This document shows, piece after piece, positions 26,799 through 35,204 of a stretch of DNA of 52,813 nt. The position numbers and the translations under genes were made by a program. Each line of letters opens with the position of its first letter. The stretch's first letter is position 1. This stretch comes from Bacteroidaceae bacterium (lineage in GTDB: Bacteria; Bacteroidota; Bacteroidia; Bacteroidales; Bacteroidaceae). The DNA is taken from contig JAEDIG010000003.1 in assembly GCA_016292545.1 (NCBI GenBank), forward strand, positions 1 to 52,813, in the 5' to 3' direction. The notes below the pieces were generated by a model. The model worked only from the letters and a program-made list of their open reading frames with translations. It ran no database searches and was not told where the DNA came from.

Positions 26799-29700
26799 AT
26801 GAAAAAGACGTTGAAGAAAGTGTTGGTGCTCGGTTCGGGCGCCCTGAAGATTGGTCAGGCGGGTGAGTTTGACTATTCCGGAAGTCAGGCATTGAAAGCA
26901 TTGCGGGAGGAAGGCATCCGATCGGTGCTGGTGAACCCCAACATCGCCACCATTCAAACCAGTGAAGGCATCGCCGACAAGGTGTATTTCCTGCCTGTAA
27001 ACACCCATTTTGTGACCGAAATTATCAAGAAGGAACGCCCCGACGGCATCCTGCTGGCCTTTGGCGGACAGACGGCCCTGAACTGCGGCACGGAACTCTA
27101 TCTCAACGGCACACTCCGCGAGTATGGCGTGGAAGTGCTGGGCACCAGCGTGGAAGCCATCATGAACACCGAGGACCGCGACCTTTTCGTGAAGGAACTG
27201 CAGAAGGTGGACCTGAAGGTGCCCGTGAGCGAGGCATGCGAGAGCATGGACCAGGCGCTGGCCGCCGCACGCCGCATAGGCTACCCCATCATGATACGTT
27301 CGGCCTACGCGCTGGGCGGACTGGGCTCCGGCGTGTGCCCCGACGAGGACACCTTCCGCTGCATTGCGGAGTCGGCCTTCACCTTTGCCCCTCAGGTGCT
27401 CGTGGAGGAGAGCCTCAAGGGCTGGAAGGAGATAGAGTTCGAGGTGATCCGCGATGCCAACGACCATTGCTTCACGGTGGCCAGCATGGAAAACTTTGAC
27501 CCGCTGGGCATCCACACGGGCGAAAGCATTGTGGTGGCCCCCACATGCTCGCTCACACAGGAGCAGGTGGAAATGCTCCAGACGCTGGCCGTGCGCTGTG
27601 TGCGCCACCTGGGCATCGTGGGCGAATGCAACATCCAGTATGCCTTCAACGCGCACACCAACGACTACCGCATCATCGAGATAAACGCACGCCTGAGCCG
27701 CTCCTCGGCCCTGGCATCCAAGGCCACCGGCTATCCGCTGGCCTTCGTGGCTGCCAAGATTGCATTGGGCTACACGCTCGACCAGATCGGCGAGATGGGC
27801 ACCACCAACTCGGCCTATGTGGCTCCTTCGCTCGACTATCTCATCTGCAAGATTCCCCGCTGGGACCTCACCAAGTTCTCGGGCGTGAGCCGGCGCATAG
27901 GGTCGAGCATGAAGTCGGTGGGCGAAATCATGAGCATCGGACGCACGTTTGAGGAACTCATCCAGAAGGGCCTGCGCATGATAGGGCAGGGCATGCACGG
28001 ATTCGTGGGCAACGACCACACGCGCTTCGACAATCTGGACGACGAGCTGCAGAACCCCACCGACCTGCGCGTGTTTGCCATCGCACAGGCCCTGGAGCAG
28101 GGCTACACCATAGAGCGCATAGAGGAGCTCACGAAGATTGACCCCTGGTTCCTGAAGAAGATGAAGAACATCGTCGACTACAAGGCCGTGCTGGAAGGCT
28201 ACCAGCGCATAGAGGACCTGCCCGAAGATGTGCTCCGACAGGCCAAGGTGCTGGGATTCAGCGATTTCCAGATTGCCAGATTCGTGCTCAAGCAGCATCA
28301 GGGAAACATGGAGAACGAGAACCTGGCCGTGAGGGCACGCCGCAAGAAGCTGGGCATCCTGCCTGCCGTGAAGCGCATCCCCACCGTGGCCAGCGAGCAT
28401 CCCGACCTCACCAACTACCTCTACATGACCTATGCCGCCGAGGGCTACGACATCAACTACTACCACAACGAGAAGAGCGTGGTGGTGCTCGGTTCGGGTG
28501 CCTACCGCATAGGCTCCAGCGTGGAGTTCGACTGGTGCTCGGTCAATGCCATCAACACGGCCCGCAAGCTGGGCTACAAGAGCATCATGATCAACTATAA
28601 CCCCGAAACCGTGAGCACGGACTACGACATGTGTGACCGCCTCTATTTCGACGAGCTCTCCTTTGAGCGCGTGCTCGACGTCATCGACCTGGAGCAGCCC
28701 AGCGGGGTGATTGTCTCTGTGGGCGGCCAGATACCCAACAACCTGGCCATGAAGCTCTATCGCCAGGGCGTGCCCATCAGGGGCACCTCGCCCGTGAGCA
28801 TCGACCGGGCCGAAAACCGCAACAAGTTCTCGGCCATGCTCGACCAGCTGGGCATCGACCAGCCGCGCTGGCGTGCGCTCACCTCGATGGACGACGTGCA
28901 CGAGTTCGTGGAGGAAGTGGGCTACCCCGTGCTGGTGCGTCCCAGCTATGTGCTTTCGGGCGCAGCCATGAACGTGTGCTACGACGACGAGCAGCTCCAC
29001 CGCTTCCTGGAGATGGCCAGCGAGGTGAGCAAGGAATACCCCGTGGTGGTGAGCGAATTCCTGCAGGAAACCAACGAGATTGAGTTCGATGCCGTGGCAC
29101 AGAACGGCGAGGTGGTGGAATATGCCATCAGCGAGCATGTGGAATATGCCGGCGTGCACAGCGGCGACGCCACCATGGTGTTCCCCGCCCAGCAGATTTC
29201 CTTTGCCACAGCCCGCCGCATCAAGAAGATTTCGCGTGCCATAGCCAGGGAACTCAACATATCGGGACCCTTCAACATCCAGTATCTGGCCAAGGGGCAG
29301 ACGGTGAAGGTGATCGAATGCAACCTGCGCGCCAGCCGCAGCTTCCCCTTCGTGAGCAAGGTGCTCAAGCGCAACTTCATCGACACAGCCACACGCATCA
29401 TGCTCGACGCCCCCTATTCCAAACCCGACAAGAGCGCGTTCGACATAGACCGCATCGGCGTGAAGGCCAGCCAGTTCTCCTTTGCGCGCCTGCAGAATGC
29501 CGACCCCGTGCTGGGCGTGGACATGAGCAGCACGGGCGAGGTGGGCTGCCTGGGCGACGACTACAACGAGGCCCTGCTCAACGCCCTCATCTCCACCGGC
29601 TACAAGATGCCTTCCACCGACCGGGGCATCATGATAAGCAGCGGTGCCACCAAGAGCAAGGTGGCCCTGCTTGATGTGGCGCGCGAGCTCGTGGCCTCCG

Positions 29701-30029
29701 GCTACCCCATCTATGCCACATGCGGCACGGCCCGCTTCTTCAACGACCACGGCATTAAGGCCACGCCCGTGCTCTGGCCCGACGAGGAGCCCGAGGCCGA
29801 GAACAATGTCATCAACATGATCGGGCGCCATGCCTTCGACCTCATCATCAACATTCCCAAGAACCAGACCAAGCGCGAGCTCACCAACGGGTACCGCATA
29901 CGCCGGAGTGCCATCGACCACAACATTCCGCTCATCACCAACGACCGTCTGGCCAGCGCCTTCATCGAGGCCTTCACCCATGTGTCGCTTGCCGACATCC
30001 GGATTAAGAGCTGGCAGGAATACGACTGA
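26799..30029 (+). CDS. carB: Carbamoyl-phosphate synthase large subunit
   Basis: The 1076-residue protein is full length. It makes carbamoyl phosphate from bicarbonate, ATP and ammonia for pyrimidines and arginine. Two homologous ATP-grasp halves are visible (VLVLGSGALKIGQAGEFDYS and, in the second half, VVLGSGAYRIGSSVEFDWC), plus the C-terminal MGS-like allosteric domain (ATCGTARFFNDHGI). The small subunit carA is not adjacent; the preceding gene is an unrelated hypothetical. fabI follows after 51 nt. Confidence 0.97.
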   Translation: MKKTLKKVLVLGSGALKIGQAGEFDYSGSQALKALREEGIRSVLVNPNIATIQTSEGIADKVYFLPVNTHFVTEIIKKERPDGILLAFGGQTALNCGTELYLNGTLREYGVEVLGTSVEAIMNTEDRDLFVKELQKVDLKVPVSEACESMDQALAAARRIGYPIMIRSAYALGGLGSGVCPDEDTFRCIAESAFTFAPQVLVEESLKGWKEIEFEVIRDANDHCFTVASMENFDPLGIHTGESIVVAPTCSLTQEQVEMLQTLAVRCVRHLGIVGECNIQYAFNAHTNDYRIIEINARLSRSSALASKATGYPLAFVAAKIALGYTLDQIGEMGTTNSAYVAPSLDYLICKIPRWDLTKFSGVSRRIGSSMKSVGEIMSIGRTFEELIQKGLRMIGQGMHGFVGNDHTRFDNLDDELQNPTDLRVFAIAQALEQGYTIERIEELTKIDPWFLKKMKNIVDYKAVLEGYQRIEDLPEDVLRQAKVLGFSDFQIARFVLKQHQGNMENENLAVRARRKKLGILPAVKRIPTVASEHPDLTNYLYMTYAAEGYDINYYHNEKSVVVLGSGAYRIGSSVEFDWCSVNAINTARKLGYKSIMINYNPETVSTDYDMCDRLYFDELSFERVLDVIDLEQPSGVIVSVGGQIPNNLAMKLYRQGVPIRGTSPVSIDRAENRNKFSAMLDQLGIDQPRWRALTSMDDVHEFVEEVGYPVLVRPSYVLSGAAMNVCYDDEQLHRFLEMASEVSKEYPVVVSEFLQETNEIEFDAVAQNGEVVEYAISEHVEYAGVHSGDATMVFPAQQISFATARRIKKISRAIARELNISGPFNIQYLAKGQTVKVIECNLRASRSFPFVSKVLKRNFIDTATRIMLDAPYSKPDKSAFDIDRIGVKASQFSFARLQNADPVLGVDMSSTGEVGCLGDDYNEALLNALISTGYKMPSTDRGIMISSGATKSKVALLDVARELVASGYPIYATCGTARFFNDHGIKATPVLWPDEEPEAENNVINMIGRHAFDLIINIPKNQTKRELTNGYRIRRSAIDHNIPLITNDRLASAFIEAFTHVSLADIRIKSWQEYD

Positions 30030-30080
30030 ATCAAGGAAACAGACAGATAGAAAAAAGAATAACCAGAGTAGAAAACGCTT

Positions 30081-30944
30081 ATGTCTTACAACTTACTGAA
30101 AGGAAAAAGAGGAATCATCTTTGGCGCGCTCAACGACCAGTCCATCGCATGGAAAGTGGCCGAGCGTGCAGTAGAGGAAGGTGCGCAGATCGTGCTCACC
30201 AACACGGCTGTGGCCTGCCGCATGGGCACCATCCAGGAGCTGGCCCAGCAGACGGGGTCCACCGTGATTGCTGCCGACGCCACCAAGGTGGAGGACCTGG
30301 AAATGCTCTTCGGAGAGGCCATGAAGGTGCTGGGCGGCCCCATCGACTTTGTGCTCCACAGCTGCGCCATGTCGGCCAACATGCGCAAGAAACGCACCTA
30401 TGACGACCTCGACTACAGCCTGCTCGACAAGACGCTCGACATCAGCGCCATCTCCTTCCACAAGATGCTGCAGGTGGCCAAGAAGATGGACGCGCTGGCA
30501 CAGTATGCCTCCGTGCTGGCCCTCACCTATGTGGCCAGCCACCGCACCTTCTTCGGCTACAACGACATGGCCGATGCCAAGTCGCTCCTCGAAAGCATCG
30601 CCCGCAGCTTCGGCTACATCTACGGGCGCGAAAAGGGGGTGCGTGTGAACACCATCTCGCAGTCGCCCACCTACACCACGGCCGGAAGCGGCATCAAGGG
30701 GTTCGACGGCCTCTATGACTTTTCCGACCGCATGTCGCCGCTGGGGAATGCCAGTGCCGACGAGTGTGCCGACTACTGCATCGTGATGTTCTCCGACCTC
30801 ACGCGCAAGGTGACCATGCAGACCCTCTTCCACGACGGCGGCTTCTCCAACATGGGCATGTCGCTCCGTGGCATGACGCAGTACAACAAGTCGTTCATCG
30901 ACGAGAACACCGACAAGGAAACGGGCAAGATCATCTACGGATAG
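30081..30944 (+). CDS. fabI: Enoyl-[acyl-carrier-protein] reductase (NADH)
   Basis: The 287-residue protein reduces trans-2-enoyl-ACP in the last step of fatty-acid elongation. It has the divergent SDR start GKRGIIFGALNDQSIAWKVA and the FabI catalytic Y-x6-K as YNDMADAK (Y160, K167). It is somewhat longer than the E. coli protein (262) because of a C-terminal extension. It is probably cotranscribed with carB. Confidence 0.95.
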   Translation: MSYNLLKGKRGIIFGALNDQSIAWKVAERAVEEGAQIVLTNTAVACRMGTIQELAQQTGSTVIAADATKVEDLEMLFGEAMKVLGGPIDFVLHSCAMSANMRKKRTYDDLDYSLLDKTLDISAISFHKMLQVAKKMDALAQYASVLALTYVASHRTFFGYNDMADAKSLLESIARSFGYIYGREKGVRVNTISQSPTYTTAGSGIKGFDGLYDFSDRMSPLGNASADECADYCIVMFSDLTRKVTMQTLFHDGGFSNMGMSLRGMTQYNKSFIDENTDKETGKIIYG

Positions 30945-30951
30945 CGGAAAA

Positions 30952-30973
30952 GCACAGGGCATAGGCCCTGTGC
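30952..30973 (+). terminator. Hairpin after fabI
   Basis: GCACAGGGC and GCCCTGTGC form a perfect 9-bp stem with a 4-nt ATAG loop, 7 nt after the stop. No T tract follows. Confidence 0.6.
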
Positions 30974-31028
30974 ACCATAGGGGGGAAGGTAGGGGAAGTT
31001 TCGAAAGAGAGAGAAAGAGAGAGAGAAT

Positions 31029-31062
31029 GGAGGCGTGTCTGGCTGATGTCCGGCACGCCTCC
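31029..31062 (-). terminator. Hairpin ending the HU-HIG locus
   Basis: GGAGGCGTG (31029-31037) and CACGCCTCC (31054-31062) form a 9-bp stem. On the minus strand it is followed by a CT-rich run, so it probably ends the HU-HIG transcript. On the plus strand it may back up the fabI hairpin. Confidence 0.6.
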
Positions 31063-31069
31063 TGCCCGA

Positions 31070-31432
31070 TTATGGCTGATGGGTCAGCCCACCGAGAAGC
31101 CCAGGGCGGAAAGGATGGCGGTGAGGGCGGTGAGGGCGATGTTGATGAACACGCTCCACTTGTTTTTTGTTTCGTTTGTCATAATGTCTGGAATGAATGT
31201 TGTTGTTGTTGATTTTTTGGTTGATGTAGCTGTCGATGCCGAAGATTGAACCGCAATAGATGAGAATCTGGGCAAAGATGTAGAGGACGGATTCGTGGAT
31301 TTCGCCGGGGGGAGGCAGAAGCAGCGCGGTGAAGGCCAGGATGATGCCAAAGACGATGAGGACGATGGCTGTCCGCTCCTTGCAGGCGCTGCCTCTGGAA
31401 CTGCCGGGATGAGGGGAACCGGGGCTGTTCAT
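31070..31432 (-). CDS. Small two-helix membrane protein of the HU-HIG locus
   Basis: The 120-residue reading starts 11 nt after the HU-HIG stop. Two hydrophobic helices are clear (AIVLIVFGIILAFTALLL and VLYIFAQILIYCGSIFGI), followed by DSYINQKI. Small membrane proteins of this look follow HU-HIG genes in other Bacteroidota loci. The last ~45 residues (Asn, His and Arg rich) run through a second gene in another frame, so the functional protein may end functionally near residue 78 or the tail may be vestigial. Function unknown. Confidence 0.6.
   Translation of the reverse strand: MNSPGSPHPGSSRGSACKERTAIVLIVFGIILAFTALLLPPPGEIHESVLYIFAQILIYCGSIFGIDSYINQKINNNNIHSRHYDKRNKKQVERVHQHRPHRPHRHPFRPGLLGGLTHQP
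31084..31182 (-). CDS. Smalltalk-type membrane peptide
   Basis: The 32-residue peptide has a polar start (MTNETKNKW) and one hydrophobic helix (FINIALTALTAILSALG). This matches the small 'smalltalk protein' family found beside HU-HIG genes in Bacteroidota. It is nested entirely within the 3' end of the preceding membrane-protein reading frame but in a different frame. The family normally has a peptidoglycan amidase nearby; none is present here. Function unknown. Confidence 0.6.
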   Translation of the reverse strand: MTNETKNKWSVFINIALTALTAILSALGFSVG

Positions 31433-31443
31433 TTATCCGTCTG

Positions 31444-32283
31444 TCAGTCGAACGCCGGAGAGTCGCTGCCGCCCTCTTCGTGGGCCTTGAAGCTTGCCAC
31501 AAGGGTGAGGTCGGCGTTCAGGGTGACGGTGCGGCTGGCCGAGGTGTTGCCGTCGCTCCACTTGTCAAAGTCATAGCCCTCGGCGGGGGTGGCGGTGACG
31601 GTAATCCGGGTGCCCTCGTCATAGGTGCCGTTGACCGAGCTGTCTACGCTGCCCTGCGAGCTGTCGGCCGTGCTGACGCTGAGGGTGTACTGGCGGCTGC
31701 CGCCTTCGGTGTCCGGGATTCCGGGACCGGTGGCATTGGTGTCGGTGACGTTCAGGTCCACCGTGGTTTCGCCCATCCTGATGGCCTTGATTACGGCTGC
31801 CTGGGCGGAGCGCGGTGCCACCAGGTTGAACTCGGCATCGTCGAGGAGGTTCCTGAACTGCGGCCCGCATTCCCACACCACCTTCACGCCGGTGATGTTC
31901 TGGGCGGTGAACTTGTCGGCCGTCTCGGCCCCCTTGGAACTGAGCAGCACGGAAAAGTCGCCCAGGTCGCCCATGCGGATTTTCTTGCCCTCAAGCAGCT
32001 GTTCGCGCATGCAGTCGACCGCCATGAGGAGGATGGCGCTTATGTCGGCGCGGCTGTACACGCTGCCGTGCGAGGCGATGTGGCGGGCAAACTTGTCGAT
32101 GGTCATCACCTCGGCATACTGCGCGATGGCGTATGCGTTCTGGCGTTCGGTGGCCACCAGGTCCAGGTCGGTCTGGCTGGGTTCCTGGCCGGCCAGCTGG
32201 GCTGCCTTGATGCGTGATTTTGCCTGGTTGATGTCGAAGAGGTTTGCGTTCACGCTACGCATTACGATGGAATAGTTGATCAT
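31444..32283 (-). CDS. HU-HIG family DNA-binding protein with C-terminal B-repeat domain
   Basis: The 279-residue protein begins MINYSIVMRSVNAN and carries an HU/IHF-like fold of the HU-HIG clade (IDKFARHIASHGSVYSRADI, GKKIRMGDLGDFSVLLSSKG, DKFTAQNITGVKVVW). After a linker, residues ~200-265 form an InlB-type B-repeat (YTLSVSTADSSQGSV, EGTRITVTATPAEGYDFDKW), an Ig-like module usually found on secreted proteins. No signal peptide is present. HU-HIG means HU fused to HTH, Ig or Gly-rich parts; a role in genome conflict has been proposed for the clade but not proven. The start at 32283 is chosen from the conserved N-terminus; a longer in-frame start at 32364 exists. Confidence 0.85.
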   Translation of the reverse strand: MINYSIVMRSVNANLFDINQAKSRIKAAQLAGQEPSQTDLDLVATERQNAYAIAQYAEVMTIDKFARHIASHGSVYSRADISAILLMAVDCMREQLLEGKKIRMGDLGDFSVLLSSKGAETADKFTAQNITGVKVVWECGPQFRNLLDDAEFNLVAPRSAQAAVIKAIRMGETTVDLNVTDTNATGPGIPDTEGGSRQYTLSVSTADSSQGSVDSSVNGTYDEGTRITVTATPAEGYDFDKWSDGNTSASRTVTLNADLTLVASFKAHEEGGSDSPAFD

Positions 32284-32551
32284 GTGAATGAAATGCTTGA
32301 TATGGTTCATGACTGTGCCAGCTGCCCGGACGCGTCCAAGTGCCTTTTCCTTCTGAGGGGTCACTCATGACCGGCGCCTGTCTTAAGCGATGCCTCGTCC
32401 CGGCCGTAGGCTGGGCCTGCTCCGGGGCCGGGGGGGGGAGGAGGAGCGCGTCCTTTGTCTGACGGTGCAAAGTTACGGCATCCCCCGGCCTGCATCCGGG
32501 CGATAGGCGGCGATGGCGTGCGATGGCGGCACATTTTTTCCCAGAAATCCG
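32284..32551 (-). promoter_or_regulatory. Long GC-rich leader of the HU-HIG gene with -7 box
   Basis: TAACTTTG on the minus strand at 32468-32475 implies a leader of about 180 nt. The leader contains a run of nine G on the plus strand (32430-32438), a GGTCA/TGACC stem at 32359-32372 and further GC-rich palindromes. No gene is seen in this 268-nt gap. Confidence 0.55.
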
Positions 32552-32770
32552 CTAGGGCTCCCCCAGGTATTCCACAATCGTGCCTGTCTGGCGCGGTGTG
32601 AACCCTTTTGCGGTCTTTTCGTAGCCTGAGGCCTCCAGCCGCTCCAGCAGCGGGCGGCAGCGCCGGATCCATGCCATCAGGTGGTTGACCGCCGTGCGCG
32701 GACTGCTGTCGGGGAAATACATCAGGGCCAGCTCCTTCTTGGTGTAGGGGCGAATGATGAATCTATCCAT
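32552..32770 (-). CDS. DUF4248 domain protein
   Basis: The 72-residue protein matches DUF4248: YTKKELALMYFPDS, PRTAVNHLMAWIR and the terminal IVEYLGEP. It looks like a small helix-turn-helix-like protein and is a regular member of HU-HIG/DUF3987 loci. Its ATG overlaps the primase stop by 8 nt, indicating coupled translation. A start eight codons earlier (32794) is possible. Function unknown. Confidence 0.82.
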   Translation of the reverse strand: MDRFIIRPYTKKELALMYFPDSSPRTAVNHLMAWIRRCRPLLERLEASGYEKTAKGFTPRQTGTIVEYLGEP

Positions 32771-33674
32771 GCCGGTTTGATTTTGATTGTACATAATAGT
32801 CCGAGAAATCCTTGCAGCCGGCGGGCAGCTGATGGTGCTGAAGGCCGGGGAGCACCTCCTTGAGCTGGAGGAACAGGCGTTCGCCCGGGGCATCCCTGTC
32901 GGGGTACATGTGGAAGGAGCCCGCCAGCGATGGCAGCCCGCCCAGGATTTGCCTGTCGGTGGGCGAAAGCAGCGTGGCCGAGGGCACGGCAATGGCCTTG
33001 CGCCCGGCCGAGAGCATGGCCCAGCAGTCGGAGCATCCTTCCGTTATCCACAGTTCGTCGGCGGGCCCCAGCAGCTTCAGCATGGGCAGGTTGTAGATGC
33101 TGCACCTGCTGCCGCGGGGAAAACGGAACCGGGGCAGGCCGCCCTGCTGCAGATTGCGGTTCTGCATGCCGATGAGTGTGCCGCCGGTGTCGTAATATGG
33201 TATCTGCAGCCAGTCGGTGCCCTTGCGGTCGCGCCATGATGTGATTCTGCACCAGCTGACCACGCGGGCATCGAGCAGCCGTTCGTCGAAGAGGAACCTC
33301 CGTGCCTCGCCGGACAGCCATGGCCGGAGGAAGAAGGCGCCGTAGCGGCTTGCGTCGAACGTTTCCCGGGCGGGAGCGCCGGGCGTTGGCTTCCACTCGT
33401 CGAGTATCACGTTGTGCGAGTCGGCCAGCCACCTGCAGGCCCCCTTGAAGTCGGTGTGCAGATGCTTCATCACAAGGTCGATGGTCCCCATGGACGCATC
33501 CATGCACACGAAGCACCGGCAGTTGTTCCTGCGTATGTTGTAGGAGAGGCTTGCGTGGTGGTCGTCGTGGAAGGGGCACAGGCTCTTGTGTCCCAGCCTC
33601 ACCCGGAGTCCGAGCCGCTCTGCGACCCCCTCGATGGGGAGGTCGCGGAGCTCTTGAAGTTTGTGCTTGTCCAT
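32763..33674 (-). CDS. CHC2 zinc-finger/TOPRIM primase-like protein
   Basis: The 303-residue protein has an N-terminal CHC2 zinc ribbon (C33-x2-H36-x17-C54-x2-C57, seen as CPFHDD and CRCFVC) as in DnaG. A TOPRIM core follows with E212 in ITEGCSD and the DxD pair in YPDRDAPGE (D259, D261). It lacks the DnaG helicase-binding domain and about half the DnaG length, so it is an element-type primase. It starts 7 nt after the DUF3987 stop; the two likely work together on DNA replication or on an invading replicon. Confidence 0.88.
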   Translation of the reverse strand: MDKHKLQELRDLPIEGVAERLGLRVRLGHKSLCPFHDDHHASLSYNIRRNNCRCFVCMDASMGTIDLVMKHLHTDFKGACRWLADSHNVILDEWKPTPGAPARETFDASRYGAFFLRPWLSGEARRFLFDERLLDARVVSWCRITSWRDRKGTDWLQIPYYDTGGTLIGMQNRNLQQGGLPRFRFPRGSRCSIYNLPMLKLLGPADELWITEGCSDCWAMLSAGRKAIAVPSATLLSPTDRQILGGLPSLAGSFHMYPDRDAPGERLFLQLKEVLPGLQHHQLPAGCKDFSDYYVQSKSNRHG

Positions 33675-33681
33675 AGTTGTG

Positions 33682-34998
33682 TCAGCCGTTCTGGGGTTTC
33701 TGTTTCAGATAGGTGTCGGTTTTGGTGTAGAGTCCCGTTTGGTTGCTGTAGGTGATGAACTTGCGTGTCAGCCATTTCCTCAGCTGCCCGTTGGTGCCTT
33801 CCTTGTCCTTGTCCATGCTCAGGCGAAGGGCCTCGAGCTGTGCTCCGCTGAAGGTGTCGGGCAGGCTGTCCAGCATGTTCTTGGGGCCCCGGCGCTGTAT
33901 CTGGCTTGCGGTGGGTGCATCCTTGTCCAGCATGTCGGCAAAAATCTGCATCTTGCTCCATATGTCGTGATACACGAGCCATTCCACCAGATCGCCCATC
34001 GCCCGCGTCCATGTTTGGTTGTTCAGTATCCACATCAGGCATCCGGCCTTCCAGGCCGCCACCAGCGAACGCTTCGACATGTCCCACAGCAGGTCGTCGT
34101 CGGCAAGGTCGGCCAGCCGGGCCATGTCCTCGGCCAGCTTGTCGGTGAGCCTGTTCAGGGGCGCAATGACAAAGCGGCCCTTGCAGCCGGCCAGTCGCTC
34201 CAGATACAGGTCGGTTTGCCTGAGGAAGTCGTCGGCATACCTGCCCTGGCGCGGAATGCGCCCGTTGCGTCCGGTGCGTGCCTTGTAGGAGAAGACCATG
34301 CGGGAGAAGGTGCCGTTGTAGAGGTCGTTCCTGTAGAACCTGCGCGAGGCGAAGGGCGTGCTGCTGATGGTGATGTTGGTGCGCAGGATGGGGTTGCCCG
34401 TCACGCCGTCGGCCGTGGCCCTGAGTGCCCCCGACCGCTGCCGGTCATAGATGTTGCGTATCATCTGGCTCACCTGCTTGTGGCCGCCACACATGCGGTC
34501 GGCCATCTCCACCTCGGGCAGGTTGAGATACTGGGTGCGGCCGCCCAGCTTCTCGCAGGCCATGCTGTTGAGGATGTAGGCGGCGTTGGTGACATCCGAG
34601 GGCGGGAACCAGAATGCCACCTCCGGCCGCATGGGCTTTTCCTTGTTGGCGGCCCTGGTCTTCACCTTCCGCTGCCATTCCACCAGCTTGTCGAGCTCGT
34701 CGTTGTCGTGGGTGCGGAAATCGCGGCATAAGGCTTCCACCCAGCCGTTGAGCTGCCCCTTGTTGCAGCCCGAATCGGCCACCAGATTGGCCATCATGCC
34801 ACATGTTTCCATCCATACATTGCTCGGATGCTGGAATTCCGCGCCCGACACATGTGCGCCCAGAATGGGGAACAGCATCGGAACGAGCGGTTCGTGCATG
34901 TCTTTCGACACCTGTGTGAGCATCATTCTGATGAATTCTGTCCCTTTTCCAAGGTATGGCATCGTGGGCGAAGTGGTTGTTGATATGTTGTATTTCAT
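33682..34998 (-). CDS. DUF3987 (VirE-like/primase-associated) protein
   Basis: The 438-residue protein matches DUF3987 proteins of Bacteroidota: NISTTTSPTMPYLGKGTEF, LNLPEVEMADRMCGGHKQV, GALRATADGVTGNPI and WDMSKRSLVAAWKAGCLMWI. These are thought to be primase-linked helicase-like ATPases. The usual P-loop place reads ADSGCNKGQ (74-82), which keeps a Lys but not a canonical GxxxxGK[ST]. The start at 34998 (MKYNIS) is preferred over 35070, whose extra residues simply translate the inverted repeat. It is followed directly by the primase. Confidence 0.88.
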   Translation of the reverse strand: MKYNISTTTSPTMPYLGKGTEFIRMMLTQVSKDMHEPLVPMLFPILGAHVSGAEFQHPSNVWMETCGMMANLVADSGCNKGQLNGWVEALCRDFRTHDNDELDKLVEWQRKVKTRAANKEKPMRPEVAFWFPPSDVTNAAYILNSMACEKLGGRTQYLNLPEVEMADRMCGGHKQVSQMIRNIYDRQRSGALRATADGVTGNPILRTNITISSTPFASRRFYRNDLYNGTFSRMVFSYKARTGRNGRIPRQGRYADDFLRQTDLYLERLAGCKGRFVIAPLNRLTDKLAEDMARLADLADDDLLWDMSKRSLVAAWKAGCLMWILNNQTWTRAMGDLVEWLVYHDIWSKMQIFADMLDKDAPTASQIQRRGPKNMLDSLPDTFSGAQLEALRLSMDKDKEGTNGQLRKWLTRKFITYSNQTGLYTKTDTYLKQKPQNG

Positions 34999-35037
34999 TG
35001 TGATTCTGCTATTTAGTTGAAGTTGTGATGTGCCGGG

Positions 35038-35186
35038 TGTTCCAGTTCCAGTTGTTCCAGTTTTTTTCATGAGGTTGCACGGTCTCTTTAAAGAACTGTA
35101 TAACTATTTAATATATAATAAGTTATAATGTATATAAGGGATGTTGTCACCCTCAGAATTTAATTGGAACAACTGGAACTGGAACA
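35038..35186. repeat. 22-bp perfect inverted repeat flanking an AT-rich core
   Basis: The arms at 35038-35059 and 35165-35186 are exact reverse complements. Each holds three GTTCCA (or TGGAAC) hexamers. They enclose 105 nt of mostly AT-rich DNA containing a second, inner palindrome (TATAACT at 35099-35105, AGTTATA at 35121-35127). The element lies directly upstream of the DUF3987-primase pair and downstream of a conserved 120-aa gene. It could be a replication origin, an operator or a recognition site. Confidence 0.75.
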
Positions 35187-35204
35187 CGCAGCGGCGTTTG
35201 ATTG

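Noticed and set aside
26763..29981. A 1072-codon open frame antisense to carB
   Set aside because: It mirrors carB codon for codon, is His/Ala/Val rich with no domain signal, and carB is an intact conserved enzyme. High-GC coding DNA gives such long antisense frames.
31028..31212. Short plus-strand open frames after fabI
   Set aside because: They overlap the hairpin and the minus-strand membrane peptides and have no protein-like features.
34999..35070. N-terminal extension of the DUF3987 protein starting MKKTGTTGTG
   Set aside because: The extra residues are the translation of one inverted-repeat arm, and the family N-terminus begins at MKYNIS.
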